A stretch of 64,000 nt of DNA from Heligmosomoides polygyrus polygyrus (lineage: Eukaryota > Nematoda > Chromadorea > Rhabditida > Heligmosomidae), in contig OX377202.1 in the NCBI GenBank assembly GCA_947396885.1, forward strand, positions 64,514,643 through 64,578,642, given 5' to 3'. A model generated the notes under the pieces. The model was not told where the DNA came from, searched no databases, and saw only the letters and a program-made list of their open reading frames with translations. Of the stretch, positions 1-11,164 are shown piece after piece (position 1 is the first letter of the stretch; each line of letters starts with the position of its first letter). Both the position numbers and the translations under genes were made by a program.

Positions 1-93
1 CAAGTATGGGTTCGAGGTGGAAGGGAATTTCAATATCTTCCATAGAGTAGACTATCGGGACAGGGTTTGCTGGTTTGAGGGCAATGAGTGAAT
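1..93 (-). pseudogene. possible cytoplasmic tail of the env-like protein
   Basis: On the minus strand this stretch reads open to the window edge, with an acidic, proline-bearing segment (VYSMEDIEIPFHLEP) that looks coding. It lies downstream of the last membrane segment of the env-like ORF but in a different frame from it, separated by a stop at 244. It may be the end of the same protein after a frameshift, or chance. Confidence 0.3.
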
Positions 94-243
94 CTCACCA
101 CCTCAGTAAATACGCCTATGAACATCTGGTGCACAAAAACGTGCTGCTAGTGTTTTTTTTTTTGCAGAACGGTTGAGCAGCTGTCACCGAGGCACTGATT
201 TTTTGTGATGACTGTAGCACGGATTTGTGTTCTGAAGAATCGG

Positions 244-2121
244 TCAATGTCGGTGATGCACAAAATCCCTAGCATAGTGAAGTATTGCAAAAAGAGATTG
301 AGCGATGAGCAGAGTGACTTTTATGCAGATCTCGATGAGGCTTGTCGCGCATTTTAGGATGGATTTTACGAGAATTACAAGAACTGACGGGCCAGCCAAA
401 TAAGTTACAACTGCCAGTAGGGTGGTTGTGCTGAGGATTCCTAGAGTGAGCTTCCAATATTTTTGAATATTCACCCAAAGCGGGGCAAAGTCGAGGATTT
501 TGAGGTCAGTGAACCATGTCGATGATTATTTATGTGGTTCATCTTGGGACTGGAAGATATCTTCTTCACTGATATTTGGCAGAAATGCTAGAGTTCCATT
601 AATATGCACTTTAATGTATTTGTTATTGCACTCCGTGTGTGTCCATATTTGGTTTATAACCGCAGCTTGAAAATTTAGAATGGTTATTGTTTCTGCAGCT
701 GAGGGGCCACATTTTTTAGAGAATACATTGTCTTCACACTGGATGAGGACCCACGTTGGTTCGTTGGTGACACACTTAATTGCGACCTCCTTCTTAACAG
801 TCATAGCATCCATGGACGGCAGAAACGGCGATATCGCAGTCTTGTTGCAGCACATAGTCTGCGCTATTTTGCAGAGATGTGGATTCGATAGACACGGCGG
901 TTTCGCCTTCGTCTGTTAAAGCATTACTGGCCGCAAAAACCAATTCAGCCGAACGAACTGGAAGGATATTTATCATTTCGGAACGCAGGTGTCCTATTGT
1001 TTCGTGTGGACAATGGCATCGCACAGGGGGGCCGGCGATATCGCAGATGCAAACGACTTTGTTCCTGCAACTTCGAAAATTCCAAGAGGCTGTTGATGCC
1101 GTGGGGCATTCTACTGGAAATTTGTAGTCGTTAGGCAGCATAAGGGTTTCGTTTGCTGATATAGCGAACCAACTGCTTAATAAAGGAGAGTTGATTGTTG
1201 GCAGTGATTTTACTGTGATAGAGAGGTCGTCCAGGTGTTCTGTTATATAAGGCATAAGGAGGACTTCTTTTTCGACATTTTTATTGTAAAGCTCAAGGCG
1301 AACTTTTAAGTGCACTAGTGGTTTCCATTCAAGGCAGCTGATGATCTCATGCACATTTTTGTTTTGAGGAATGTGCGCGACTTTATAAAATAAGCAAGCT
1401 GGAGATGGTAAGAGGCATCCACATGCCAATCCTCCACATGTTTCTACGCAACCAGAATATCCTGGCCAGTGCTCAGCCGCAGCTAGCTCTGGAATCGAAA
1501 GGATTTCATCCCTATCAGGACATCCGTCTATGGAGCAAGAGCCCATTTGGCTGCATCTTTTAGTGCTGAATACCTCATAATTAGTGTCTCTAGTGAAGAA
1601 TAAGGACCTTTTAATGCAGCGCAACGTTATGGTTGCCTTTCTAGGTGAACTATCCCCACTATCTTATCTGTGTGCAGGATTCAGATGCAGAGTATTTTGT
1701 TAAGATCGTTAAATAGGACTTCTTGCCTGAATTCCAGGGTGCATTTTTTTCTGTTTACACAAATGAGTTCAGCGCTTTGCGCAATATGTCCACGCTGGCA
1801 TGCCATTGCGGTGTTTACAGCCACTAAAATGTATACGATCGCAGCCACTGTAACGACGCGGCTTAGGTGCATAGGTGCGAACGTCGCCAGCTGGGTGTCG
1901 GCGCGGCGGCTATTTTCGCTTGACGTCCGCGCATGAGTTCGTCTTCTTTGTCTCTGAATCAAAGCGACTGTCAGGAAGACGGTGCAGGCTACCAAATAGA
2001 ATGACGCTGCGACTGTCACTATCGATTCCAGTGGCCAGCAGTGGGGGTTTGCTATTAAATTCTTCGAGAAAAGGTATCGCCATATGTGGCGCAGATTACA
2101 CACTCTACTTATGGTTTTCAT
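244..2121 (-). pseudogene. env-like glycoprotein of phlebovirus Gc type, in four frame-shifted pieces
   Basis: Four minus-strand pieces follow one another: 1681-2121, 794-1624, 526-855 and 244-474. The first has a hydrophobic segment near residues 35-57, then a second one that ends in a small-residue site and is followed by a Cys-rich start, like a signal peptide before an ectodomain. The second piece is very Cys-rich and carries the spaced-Cys, Gly-Gly-x-Ala-Cys-x-Cys and Pro-x-x-Ala-Cys-x-Phe-Tyr pattern typical of bunyaviral (phlebovirus) Gc fusion glycoproteins, with one NxT site (Asn-Glu-Thr). The third has two N-x-T/S sites. The last has long hydrophobic segments that could anchor the protein. 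Nematode BEL elements with such an env gene are known (Cer7-type in Caenorhabditis). Frameshifts near 1620-1680, 800-855 and 475-526 break this copy. The assignment rests on cysteine pattern and position; no search was run. Confidence 0.7.
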
Positions 2122-2293
2122 GTCTGTACTTTAAGAGTATGTCAGAGTGACATTTATTGATTTGTTCAAGGAGGTGTGCGGTAAAGGAAAAGATAGCGCC
2201 GATGAGCTGTTTGCGAATGTTCTGCACGTGTTTCTCAAGCACAACTTGAAGTTCTCTGCTGAAGGTGTGACAGTAAAAAGGCTCTCTGAGCAC
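2105..2293 (-). pseudogene. small ORF between pol and env-like gene
   Basis: A 62-residue minus-strand frame overlaps the start of the env-like ORF by a few bases. It is rich in Leu, Gln and His with no clear motif, and could form a short helical or coiled-coil segment. It may be the leader or N-terminal part of the env-like protein, or a spacer between pol and env. I do not recognise it. Confidence 0.35.
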
Positions 2294-2342
2294 CGTATCA
2301 CACTTTCTGTGGCTCTGGTCGTGCTTATGACGCAGCTAGCTA

Positions 2343-3700
2343 TTAGGAGTGCGAAAAGCGCTGCGAATGCGCTACCTTTCGCAGGAGACTGCGCGGTAAA
2401 ATTGTGCTTTGTGAAGATTGTGCTATTTGCTTAATGTTTTTTCGAGCACAGGCTTTGGCAGCACATTGGGGTCGCGCAACGTTTTGTTCTTTGTCATCGC
2501 TGGAGCTCTCCATGTCATCTCGGGTTGTTGATGGATTTCCCTCGCTTCGAATTTCTAAGTGATAAATCTGAGTAAGTGCCCGATGCCAAACCTTTTTGTT
2601 AGGCATCAATATCTTTGCTTATCTTACAAGTCCATCACTACTCTTGATTAATTCAAGTACTTTACCATATGACCAGCAGCCACGTGGGACATTGTCTTGC
2701 TCTAACAAGACGATTTCGCCGATAACGGGATCCCTCTTTGGAATATGTCGGAATTGTTTTCGGTCTTTATGTTGAATTTCTCTGAAGGCAGTCGAGTATT
2801 CAGTATTCCATCTATCCCAGAACCTCGCAGATACTTTTTCAGAGTACTTCAAGGCCTCCCTTGCTTGGGAAACAGTTTTTAACGATTCAGGGTCATACGT
2901 CGGGTCTTGTGAATCTTGGTTATCTCCTGAGTTCTCCAAAGAGTACTTAATGTTGCCCTGGAGAAAGTCTACAGGATGAATAGGAATTTCTGCCATATCC
3001 TCTGGATCTACCATGGTTAAAGGTCTTGTGTTAATTATAGCTTCGATTCTTGCACATGTTGTGCACAAGTCGGTGAATGACAGTTTTTGTCTTCCTACAG
3101 ATTTCTGGAAGGCTCTTTTTACTGTGCCCACTAGTCTTTCCCAGACACCACCCATCCACGGTGCTCCAGGGGGTTGAGTACCCATTTAATATCAAGGTTA
3201 GCACTGTAAGACATTACTGATGCACCTGTTTCTTTTTGAGATTCGAACATGCATTCGATCATACGTTGACCTAGTTTAAAGTTTGTCCCACAATCCGAGC
3301 GGACGAGTTTTGGGACACCTCTTCGGGAAATGAATCGGATAAAGCTATTCAGAAACGTCCTGTTGATATGTTTTCCACCGGTTCGAGGTGAACCGCTCGA
3401 ATAGTGAGACAAGTATACAGACAGATGTACATTTTTCTCCAGTTTTTGAGGTCACAGGGCCTAAGAAATCGCATCCTGTGTTTTCAAATGTTTTGGATAC
3501 TACCACCCGATCGCGTGGTAGAGCTGGCATGTCTGGCGCAGCGAAGGGTAGTCCGTGACATTTTTTGCAGATTGAACATGACTTTAGAAATCTCTTTAAT
3601 GCTCCGGAAGGTCTTGGAATCCAATAACGTTGCCTTGCGATGCACAGTGTCTGTTCCCTGCCGCAGTGGGCATTTTTAATGTGAACGTCGGTTAGAATGA
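2343..3700 (-). pseudogene. BEL integrase and pol C-terminus, frameshifted
   Basis: From 3700 downward the frame gives an integrase zinc-binding region (a CSICKKCHG pair of cysteines just before 3530), then the catalytic core. The first Asp lies at about 3469 in a CDFLGP context, the second at about 3294 in SDCGTNF, and the Glu at about 3139 in GGVWERLV, so the D,D,E triad is still visible. A C-terminal domain with the INTRPLT motif and a terminal MPNKKVW-type motif follows. Frames change between 3345 and 3412 and again between 3131 and 3185, and an in-frame TAA sits at 2619-2621 just before the C-terminal motif, which continues in the same frame to 2343. It would insert element cDNA in the nucleus if intact; this copy cannot. 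Confidence 0.85.
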
Positions 3701-3814
3701 GTCGCGCAAGCTCGGAGGTGGGTTCTACTTATATAGGAAATTTCGCATCGTAGGCAGCAAAGCATTCGCTAAACGAGAGTCATTTCGAATTATACCATGA
3801 TCATCATGGAAAAT

Positions 3815-4819
3815 TCATTTACGAGGAAATCGTTTTTGGAGGTCGTTGAGTTGCACATACTTGTGGGCTTCAGCTATCACGGCCAATGTGCTGCATTTAA
3901 TGTCTTCCGCAGTAATTTCACAGTTGGAATCGAATTTGCTTAGGCTGTTAACAGAAATAGTTGTTTCTCGCTTTTGGTTGGTTCTTATGACCCAACGATG
4001 AAGCAGTTTTCCTACTTTTGCCATAGTTCTTAGAAGTTTGTCTAGGCGAGAGAATCTCTCAAGGTTTAGGATGTGTGAGCCTGTAGGACAGGCTATTGTT
4101 GTGCTTTCAAATTCAACCATCACTTCTTTGAAGTCATCTTCAACGGAATCTTCTAACTGTATCGACGTGATTTCACGGAGCGGGTTGTGAGACGATGTCC
4201 CAGCTGGCCATCTGGGTCCTTCTATCCACTCGAGGGCAGGTATTTGGGTGGAATCAACACCACGAGTTCCGGCATCTGCTGGGTTCCAGTCTGTAGAGAC
4301 ATGGAAAAATTTCACTGATATTTTTAGTGACTGTATGTATTCAGTAACTTTTCTGATGCGATTTATTTGATTGTCGACAAAAACTGGTAGCTTTCTGCTA
4401 GTCTTCATTCAAGAAAGAGCTATTTCGCTGTCACTGACAAGATTGACTTCATGTATCTTTGTAGCAGTTGCCTCGACTATCGTCCTTGCTAGTCGTGGAG
4501 CAAGTAAAATTCCGAGTGTTTCAAGACGCGGAATGGTTTGTTTTGTTTTGATTGGTGTCAGCCTTGTTTTACCGCTTATGAGGGGACTTATCTCATGGGT
4601 AGTATCATTGCACAGAAAGGCACATGTGTCTAAGGCCATAGCGCTGGCATCAGCAAATACCCATAGATTGGTTCTGTGAGTATCGCTAATAACGGAACGA
4701 GGTACGGAAATGTGAGCACAGATAACTGCATTAACTGCATCGTTCCATCTTGCGACAAGATCGCTTGGTATTGACTCCTTCCAGCCAATGCCTGTTTCGC
4801 AGATTTCCCTCATGATCAT
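3815..4819 (-). pseudogene. BEL RNase H region, one nonsense codon
   Basis: Two frames, 4409-4819 and 3815-4408, are in the same phase and separated only by TGA at 4409-4411. The upstream part holds the conserved VFADAS block and the TIPRLE block of BEL RNase H; the downstream part holds FVDNQINRI, FFHVSTDWNPADAGTRG and the IEGPRWP block. The family normally has Trp where the stop lies (ALSW), so a single TGG to TGA change explains it. The 5' end of this piece (GIGW...IP) corresponds to the sequence after the RT thumb in BEL elements, which dates the RT deletion junction to about 4820-4840. Confidence 0.85.
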
Positions 4820-5752
4820 GAAGTATGATGATCTTGCTTGTGCGGCTAGCTATGAGTATGTCATGAATCTTATTGACTAGAGCTTCTCCCTTGTGAGTCA
4901 CATCATTTAATAAAAGCTGCCCTTTCCGTTTTGAGGACGCATCAAACACTATGCGCAAGGGTCTTGGTTTGTGAGCACGCCATACACCAGAGTGTGGCAT
5001 GTAGTAAATGCCGACAGAATCTGTACATCAGATGTTACTTTCTCTATCATGTTCTCGGCTTCGTGTTCCTGTAAAATTCTGCAGTACCATTGCTTTTGAG
5101 TAGGACTGTCCTGCAGATGCTTCTGCAGGTGGAAGAGAATCTTTATTGCCGGTGCATAGTTGTTTTCGAGGTCAACAGTATTGTTCCGAAGTGGAAATGG
5201 AGCAGTGATGTAGCCATTGCCAAAGGATATCGAATTGGAGTAGTTGTGAAAGTACTCGAGGAGGTCGTCTTTTCCTCCAAATTCATTTGACGAAATTCCC
5301 ATGCCCTCTAACTCGAAGAGCTTGTTGAGAATATCCTTTTCACTATCTTCCTCAATGGCTGTCATGGCGTGGATGGCACTCGACTCTTGTTCTATGTCAG
5401 CTTTACCCCGGCCATATACCGTGGGTCCAAAGATCGTCTTTGCTATACGGAAGCCTGATGGCGTACATATTGTATCCTTTCCTTCGAGTACGATATTGTA
5501 GTAGTAATCAAGGCCAATGAGTATTTGAGGGACTTGATGCTCTCCTCGAAGATTTGTGTTGGAAATATAAATGTCTTCGTCCAATAAGAATTGCTTGTCA
5601 ATATCGCAGAGCTTTACTGACTGGAAGCCTTTTGTTATTATCGGCTTTGTTTGGATTAGGAACTCAAGGTCCCTTCCTTGTGCCGTTCCAACTTTTAGGA
5701 GAACTTTCTTACTGTCGAAGACCTCGGTGTGTCCCCCGATCCTTGACATCAC
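4731..5752 (-). pseudogene. BEL pol: protease-to-RT region, RT palm missing
   Basis: Frame 4949-5752 continues from the protease through a conserved region (ILIGLDYYYNIVLEG, FGPTVYGRG) into the RT entry segment. At about 4960-5000 the reading shifts into 4731-5000, which has [19 protein letters not shown] and the following LNDV block, both diagnostic of BEL RT. After [10 protein letters not shown] the sequence degenerates and within about 100 bases reaches the start of the RNase H region. The fingers, the palm with its catalytic Asp-Asp box, and the thumb are therefore absent, on family lengths a loss of roughly 300 codons. The join to the upstream frame at about 5750 is another frameshift. 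Confidence 0.85.
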
Positions 5753-7061
5753 GCATCTCTATTTTTAGGGTCGGCAACTGCAGTTGCGCAGCGAAATTCT
5801 CTTGAATCACGGTTTTCTGAGCACCAGTGTCGAAGAAGAAAAGCGCTTTTTTGTATTGCTGGGTTTTATGGTTCCAGATGCTCCCTTCTGCTGTCATGAG
5901 CACCACTTGTTCCTTGGCTTGTGCACCTGCATCAGCTTTTTCGATGTTTGGATGGCTGCTCGCTGAAATTTGAGCAGATGCAGGCTTTTTGCGGGCTTCG
6001 CTAGTCGTTTTTGGTGTGGAAGGCCAGCTGCGCTGGCGATCCTCGGACGCCTGAGGTTTTCGAGTCTGTTCATCCTGCTGTTTAGCACCTACGTTGAAGA
6101 CTTCAGAAGAGGAATTATAGTAACACAAATATATGTGGTGAAGCTGTCCGCATTTTGGGCAGTTTTGCCGTTTGCAATCCTTACTGGCATGCTTATCCGA
6201 ATAGCATTTCCAGCAAAGCTTCTTGCTTATCATGATTTTTCTTCTTTCTTGTACCCCAAGCTGAGAGCGGCAGACCCACGCGTAGTGGCCTACCTTTTCA
6301 CAGATGACGCAAAACTGCGGTTTGATAGGTGTCTTTTCTCGCTCCTGATAAGTGTCAGAATTGTTTGGCTGCAAGCACCGTTGGTGATACTCCTTTGTAC
6401 GGGATTCTACGTATGATTTTGAAGCAATCTCGTTATTAATCTCACTCGTGATTTCGGCAATGGTGATGTCATCTCTCTCCCTTATTTTTATCATCACCTG
6501 CTTCACGATGCCATAAGGAAATTTCTGCAGAATTGTTCCTGTCCATATCGCATCTGTCGTACTTCGGAAGTCCTGGCCAGCAGAGGTCATCTGGTTGATC
6601 AGTGTGGAAATTTTATCAAACACAATAGTGCAGTTTATTGCTGTATTGTCAGCCCTATGCAGTGATGTCAGCTGATGTACAATTCTCGCCGTGTTAATGG
6701 TTTTGTTAGCGTATTTGCTTTTGAGGGTTTGTATCATCCATTCGTAATTTTCAGGAATGAGCTGAATGCCTTTTATAGCTGCGTCTGATTTTCCTTTGAG
6801 GCTGTCTTTAAGAAGTAACATCTTCTCAATTGTGGTAAGCGTAAGACTTGTGTGCACTAGAGTTTCGTAGACCGCCCAGGATTCTGGAAATTCCTCTTCA
6901 TTGCCATAAAATTTAGGAAGTGATAGGCAAGGCGGTTTTATGTTTCCACATGGAATCCGAAATAAGTTACTCTCTTGAACTGTTGAGTTTTGTGAAGGAG
7001 TCACTTTTGATGAGATTTTCTCACAGTGGGATAAGAGTCCAAGCTTCCGGCCTAGCTTGTT
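5709..7061 (-). pseudogene. BEL Gag (nucleocapsid) and aspartic protease
   Basis: The frame is open from the TGA at 7062 to a stop at 5709. The first half is helical Gag (KFYGNEEEFPESW block typical of BEL capsid). Three CCHC zinc knuckles follow, encoded at about 6270-6311, 6175-6216 and 6122-6160, with CxxCxxxGHxxxxC, CxxCxxxxHxxxxC and CxxCxxxxHxxxxC spacing. A Ser/Lys-rich linker leads to a retroviral-type protease with the active-site DTGA at about 5820-5831. The frame then runs out at a frameshift near 5750, where the protein should continue into pol. The GTG at 7002-7004 is probably not a true start, because the upstream Gag N-terminus is in the same frame. Confidence 0.9.
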
Positions 7062-7436
7062 TCAAAGATTTTTTGCTTCAGTTAGTCGCGTATCTAGCAT
7101 ATATATCATTTCGGTCGCATTTGCAATTGCGTCACTGAAGTTTGTCTCTTTTTCAATAGCCTCAAAAGTTTGGTAGAAATTTTCCTTTTCCTCCTTCGTC
7201 TTTATGTAATCATAGTTTTCCTTCATTTGAGATATGATTCTGTTGAGTTCATCTCTTGCGGTAGTAATCTGGGCGATTCCTCCGATTAGGTCAATGGCTT
7301 GTACAGTGTCCTCGTATTGATCCTGATCTGTATTTGATATCGTCAGAGGATCTGTATAGTGCTTGAAGTTTCGTATGAGCGTGTGCAGAGTTCTCACGCC
7401 ATTGGCTACTGCTTTCCCATAAAATAGGGATTCCAT
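7062..7436 (-). pseudogene. BEL Gag N-terminus, ended by an in-frame TGA
   Basis: This 124-residue frame starts with ATG at 7434-7436, is strongly helical and charged (many Glu, Lys, Asp and Ile), and is in the same phase as the Gag-protease frame downstream. Only the TGA at 7062-7064 separates them, and the 19 codons between stop and next frame are open. It is best read as the N-terminal domain of one Gag polyprotein with a nonsense mutation; translational readthrough is a less likely alternative because the rest of the element is also broken. Confidence 0.75.
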
Positions 7437-8470
7437 TTTGACAGAGCAAAATGGGGACCAAAGTATTGGCCACTTTTACAGAGAGCTCCGGTAACTGGTC
7501 TCAGGGGACCAGATTTTCCTTTGGCCTCAGGGGACCGCGTTACTAATTTGGTCAGTAGAGGACCAAAGCGCAGGAGTATGGAAGAAAGAGTGTTTGGCTG
7601 ATGCACCAAAATGCGGTGGTTCAGTGGGTTTTGTTATACAAGTTTATTGCCACTAAATCTACAATATACGCGACGATAATGGGAAATGCTTAGACAACAC
7701 AAGCGATAACAGGTGAAACTGCTCCAACAGCACGGCGATATGAGTAAGTAGTAAGCAATAGAATAGATGAGAGGGTACAAGCAACGAAAGGGAATGATAG
7801 CGAGGAGGATGCCAGGAGACCAACCAGCGGAGGATGCTTAGAAGCCCAAAAGAGCCCGGAGGCTGACTGTAGCCCGCGACGTCGAGGAGAAGCAAGAACC
7901 GCCCCGCCTTCCAAAAGAATTCGCGTAGGACGGACAGACCACGACACTTTTTTCATATACCTCTTTAACTCCAAAAACTGTATTTCAGTCTATGTTTCTT
8001 ACAGCAAACACTAAACAGTTGAAATGTACTTTAGTATTTAATAAATAAACTTATTGGTCCCTGGACTGCGTTATCAGGATATTTTCCTGGGGCAAGAGGA
8101 TATGCCGCGAGGTGTCTGCGTAGATGATAAACGGCGGGCAGCGGTGGTGCCATCTCGCCAGAGCTATAGGCGGATTATGTAGGAGACTTCTGAGGTCAAG
8201 AAGTACACAGTGGTGTGTCTGGTGTAATGTTTTTCATATTTCCCAGAGTGGCTACTACCAGGAATGCTGCGGCACATTGTAAGTTTGCAAGGCTGCAAAT
8301 TAATGTGATGGGTGCCGTGTAGTACGAAATGTAAGACTCCACTATCGGTATTGACATGTTGTCATCTTGTGTGGCCAGATTAACACGTTGACGTCTTCTT
8401 CGCGTGTCTGGCGCGTGGGACCAACCGATTTTTTACGACGCCGACAGCGTGGGATGTCATCATGTCGTAC
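7437..8470. other. BEL leader / probable 5' LTR remnant and spacer, no gene seen
   Basis: No convincing coding frame. The part next to gag (7440-7620) contains repeated CAGGGGACC words and would be the leader of the BEL element; 7620-8100 is where its 5' LTR should be, but without the other LTR in the window I cannot set its ends. 8100-8470 separates it from the 3' end of the next LINE. Confidence 0.4.
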
Positions 8471-8499
8471 GGTCCTACTTCTTCTTCTTCTTCTTCAGC

Positions 8500-9680
8500 G
8501 TTTGTCCCGCTTCGTGGCAGGGTCCGCCCGCTATTCTGGTGTCATGACGCCACCTTTCCCGATCCAGCGCTAGATCAGGGTGGACACCAGCTACTTTCAA
8601 GTCCATATGTAACGTATCAGCCCATCGCTGCTTCGGGCGCCCTCTGGCCGCTTTCCTATTACCTCGAAGTTAAGGCCTTGCGGACGCTGTCTTCCCTTCC
8701 ACGCAGAACGTGGCCGTACCATCGTAAGCGAGCTTCGCGCATCTTGTCCGCTATCGGCGCGACACCGAACTTCTGCCGAATGACATCGTTTCGGATGCGG
8801 TCCATGTGCGTGATTCCAGCCGTCCAGCGCAGCATCTTCGTCTCCATGACGCTGAGGCGCGTTTCAACTTCCTTGTTCGCTGGCCAACACTCAGCGCCGT
8901 ACATTTCTACCGGCCGGACGACTGCCCTGTAGATCTTCGACTTCAGCTGCTCTGGTATCTTCCTATCGCAGAGCACGCCAGTCAACGAGCGCCACTTGGA
9001 CCAAGCTGCACTCACGCGTGAATTCACTTCAACCATCAATTTGCCGTCAGACGCGACTGCTGATCCCAGGTAATTAAAGACCGCAGTGCGTGGAAGCTCG
9101 ATGCCGTTAACCTTGATGGAGCTGTACTCAGTAGCGTCCGTCGTTAGGTATTCGGTCTTCTTCAAGTTCAGTTTGAGTCCAAACCGCTCCAAGCGATCAC
9201 ACCAAGCTTGCACCTCTCGCTCAAGTTCACCTTTTTCCTCGCTAGCGAGCATCACGTTGTCGGCATAAAGGAACGTCCAAGAGACGGGCTTCTCAAGATC
9301 TCGTGTGATGGCATCCATGACGACAGCAAGGAGGAGTGGGGAAAGCGCAGAACCCTGGTGTACCTCAGAAATGGGAAATTCCATCGAGGTTCCAGCTGCA
9401 GCTTGAACTCGACTCTTTGGACAAGAGTAGAGAATTCGCACCCACTCTATGAGCTCTTCGGGAACTCCATGATGTCGCAAGGCGTACCATATCACTTCAC
9501 GCGGTACGCGGTCAAAGGCCTTCTCCAAGTCGAGGAAGGCGATATGCACTGCCTTCTGTTTCTCGCGATGCTTCTCTTTCAGGAGGCGGGCGGCGTGAAT
9601 GGCATCAACGGTGCCACAGCCAGTCACGAAGCCGCACTGAATGCTGGAAAGCTGGACGATGTCACGAATTCGTCCATCGA
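8500..9680 (-). pseudogene. RTE-A reverse transcriptase with YADN instead of YADD
   Basis: Main frame 8659-9627. It holds RT motif A (HIAFLDLEKAFDRVP), motif B (HQGSALSPLLL), motif C as FLYADNVML and the later thumb and RT-associated blocks (RTAVFNYLG, YGAECWP, RWYGHVL). Motif C should be YADD; the second Asp is Asn here, which would remove catalysis. The frame breaks at about 8660, and the last ~50 codons, which include GRPKQRW and HDTRIA, continue in another frame to about 8500. Upstream, the frame begins just after the CGFVTGCGT block. Confidence 0.92.
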
Positions 9681-10342
9681 CAATTTGCCGAAAAGCTTTT
9701 CAATGTCCTCGGTCTGCCGATGGCGAAACTTTGCAAGTCGGTACAGATACCGCTCACCATCGCGTGACTCGAGCTTCTCGTTGATATCTCCATAGTGAGT
9801 GGCTTTTGCAACAGCCAGGGCCTTCTTTGCAGCTTTCTCCGCTTCTTGGTACCTCCTCCAGTTATCGGCTGTCTTTTCGCCGCGAAACACATGATTAAGC
9901 AACTTCTTCTCTCGATCCTTCGCTTTCACGTCGTGTGTCCACAACCATGCCTACTCGGACCTCGTCCAGGCTTCGTAATGCCGAGTTCCGACTGTGCAGC
10001 TTGACGAATCGCGTCGGTCGCCTTATTCCAAGTTTCGTCGACAGTCGTGACTGTCGGTAACCGCACGCGAGAAATCACAGCTGCTTCCTTCTCTCTCATT
10101 CGCCACCACTTGATTCTTGCTGCACCGCATCGCTCGACCTGCTTCAGCCTCGGAGGGGCGATCTTCAAAGTGCAGATCAGCGGTCGGTGCTGTGGTGCGA
10201 CCGTCTCATACGGCACGATCTTCGCGTCTGTGACAAGACTCCGGTCGCGATCTCTCACAAGGACACAATCTTTCTGAGTCTTGGTACTCCCACTGTAGTA
10301 CGAGACAAGGTGCGAGTCGCGTTTTCGGAAAACGGTGTTCAC
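9624..10342 (-). pseudogene. RTE-A endonuclease C-terminus and linker, with internal deletion
   Basis: Frames 9926-10342 and 9624-9944 overlap. The first contains the end of the endonuclease domain (KTQKDCVLVRDRD, then QHRPLICTLKI, covering the conserved SDH-like end of the fold as QHR). The second is a charged linker with DNWRRYQEAEKAAKKA and GERYLYRLAKFRHRQTEDIEKLFG. In related elements more than 100 codons, covering RT motifs 0-2, lie between EDIEK and the VDGRIR block; here the two blocks abut at about 9690. An internal deletion with a frame change is the simplest explanation. Confidence 0.85.
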
Positions 10343-10571
10343 AATGGTGAGGCTATGCGATTCCGCATACTGAAGAATACGCTCACCATCGGCGTTACGA
10401 AACCCGTATCCGAAACCACCATGACAGCTGTACCCGTCTTTCGTAGCACCTACGTGCCCATTAAGGTCACCAGCGACTATGATGACATCTTTCGACGGTA
10501 CCTCTGCTGTCTTCTCATCAAGCAGGTTCCAAACTCATCCTTGGCTGATCGGAGCAACCAGTCTGCGGAGC

Positions 10572-10874
10572 TTACGCAGAGAAGAAATGATAGAGTCGCT
10601 CCTTAGCGGCGACAACGATCTTCATCAATCGATCGTCAAAGCGCTCGACGCTTACAATCGAGTCACGAAATCGTTCGAAGACGATTATTCCGACGCCACT
10701 GGTGGTCCTGGGACTTCCACATAGAACGGCCTTGAAGTCACGTCCTGTGTCCCTTGACTTGCTGCAGGACCACCTCGTCTCCTGCACCGCACAGAGATCA
10801 ACCCTTCTACGCTCCAGTGCTTCAACCAACTCGCACGAGCGGCCCGTCAACGTACCCACATTCAGCGTTGCCAC
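10572..10874 (-). pseudogene. RTE-A apurinic-type endonuclease, N-terminal half
   Basis: The frame opens with MATLNVGTLTGRS, where the Asn is the first conserved residue of the exonuclease-endonuclease-phosphatase fold, and contains VQETRW with the metal-binding Glu. Further on it has GVGIIVFERF and RLMKIVV. The enzyme nicks target DNA to prime reverse transcription. The frame is lost at 10572 and the middle of the domain (to 10342) is disrupted. Confidence 0.9.
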
Positions 10875-11164
10875 GCGGTTCCTGCTTACGTTACGGGACT
10901 TTCGGACTAGCTCAGTTGCCCCCCCCCCCCCCGATGCCGTCCTCGCATCAGGGACCCTCGCATATTTTCCACACTCGCCGGGCTTTGCGAGTGCGCGTCG
11001 GCTCCCGTGGACGCCTTAGCACTATCTCGAAAACCTGCAATGTCATGAACCATGTGAGCTGACATGGGTATTCGTAGGCCGGCCTGTCACAAGGGCCTGT
11101 CGCCTGCAATCGAATGTCCGTGTTCGGCTTATCTCGCTGAGCGGGCAGTTTCCAGTGGCACCAC

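Larger units (their letters stand above)
1..7610 (-). mobile_element. BEL/Pao LTR retrotransposon with env-like ORF, degraded, runs off the left edge
   Basis: Read on the minus strand from about 7436 downward, the order is gag N-terminus, gag with three zinc knuckles, aspartic protease, a piece of RT, RNase H, integrase, then a glycoprotein-like ORF with membrane segments. Protease before RT and integrase after RNase H is the BEL/Pao order. The body is broken by at least three in-frame stops (7062, 4409, 2619) and several frameshifts, and the central RT is missing, so this copy cannot be autonomous. I could not pair two LTRs: the 3' LTR would lie left of base 1, and the 5' LTR is presumably somewhere in 7440-8100. 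The family call is firm; the boundaries are not. Confidence 0.9.
8478..10950 (-). mobile_element. RTE-type non-LTR retrotransposon, family A, copy 1
   Basis: Minus strand: endonuclease at the 5' end (10874 downward), a charged linker, reverse transcriptase, a C-terminal RT-associated region, and a 3' end made of a short GAA repeat (TTC on the plus strand, 8479-8498). A single ORF coding endonuclease plus RT and ending in a microsatellite is the RTE signature. The 5' end lies near 10900-10950 next to a 15-bp C tract. The copy carries an internal deletion, frameshifts and a mutated catalytic box, so it is dead. The GAA tail follows the word ACGCT, as the GAT tail does in copy 2 (32445). Confidence 0.9.

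Noticed and set aside
7062..7064. Programmed TGA readthrough in Gag
   Set aside because: The element has many other lesions, so a plain nonsense mutation is the simpler reading.
8462..8932. Plus-strand frames at 8462-8932, 9208-9795, 10187-10606 and 34092-34893
   Set aside because: They are antisense to well-supported LINE frames.
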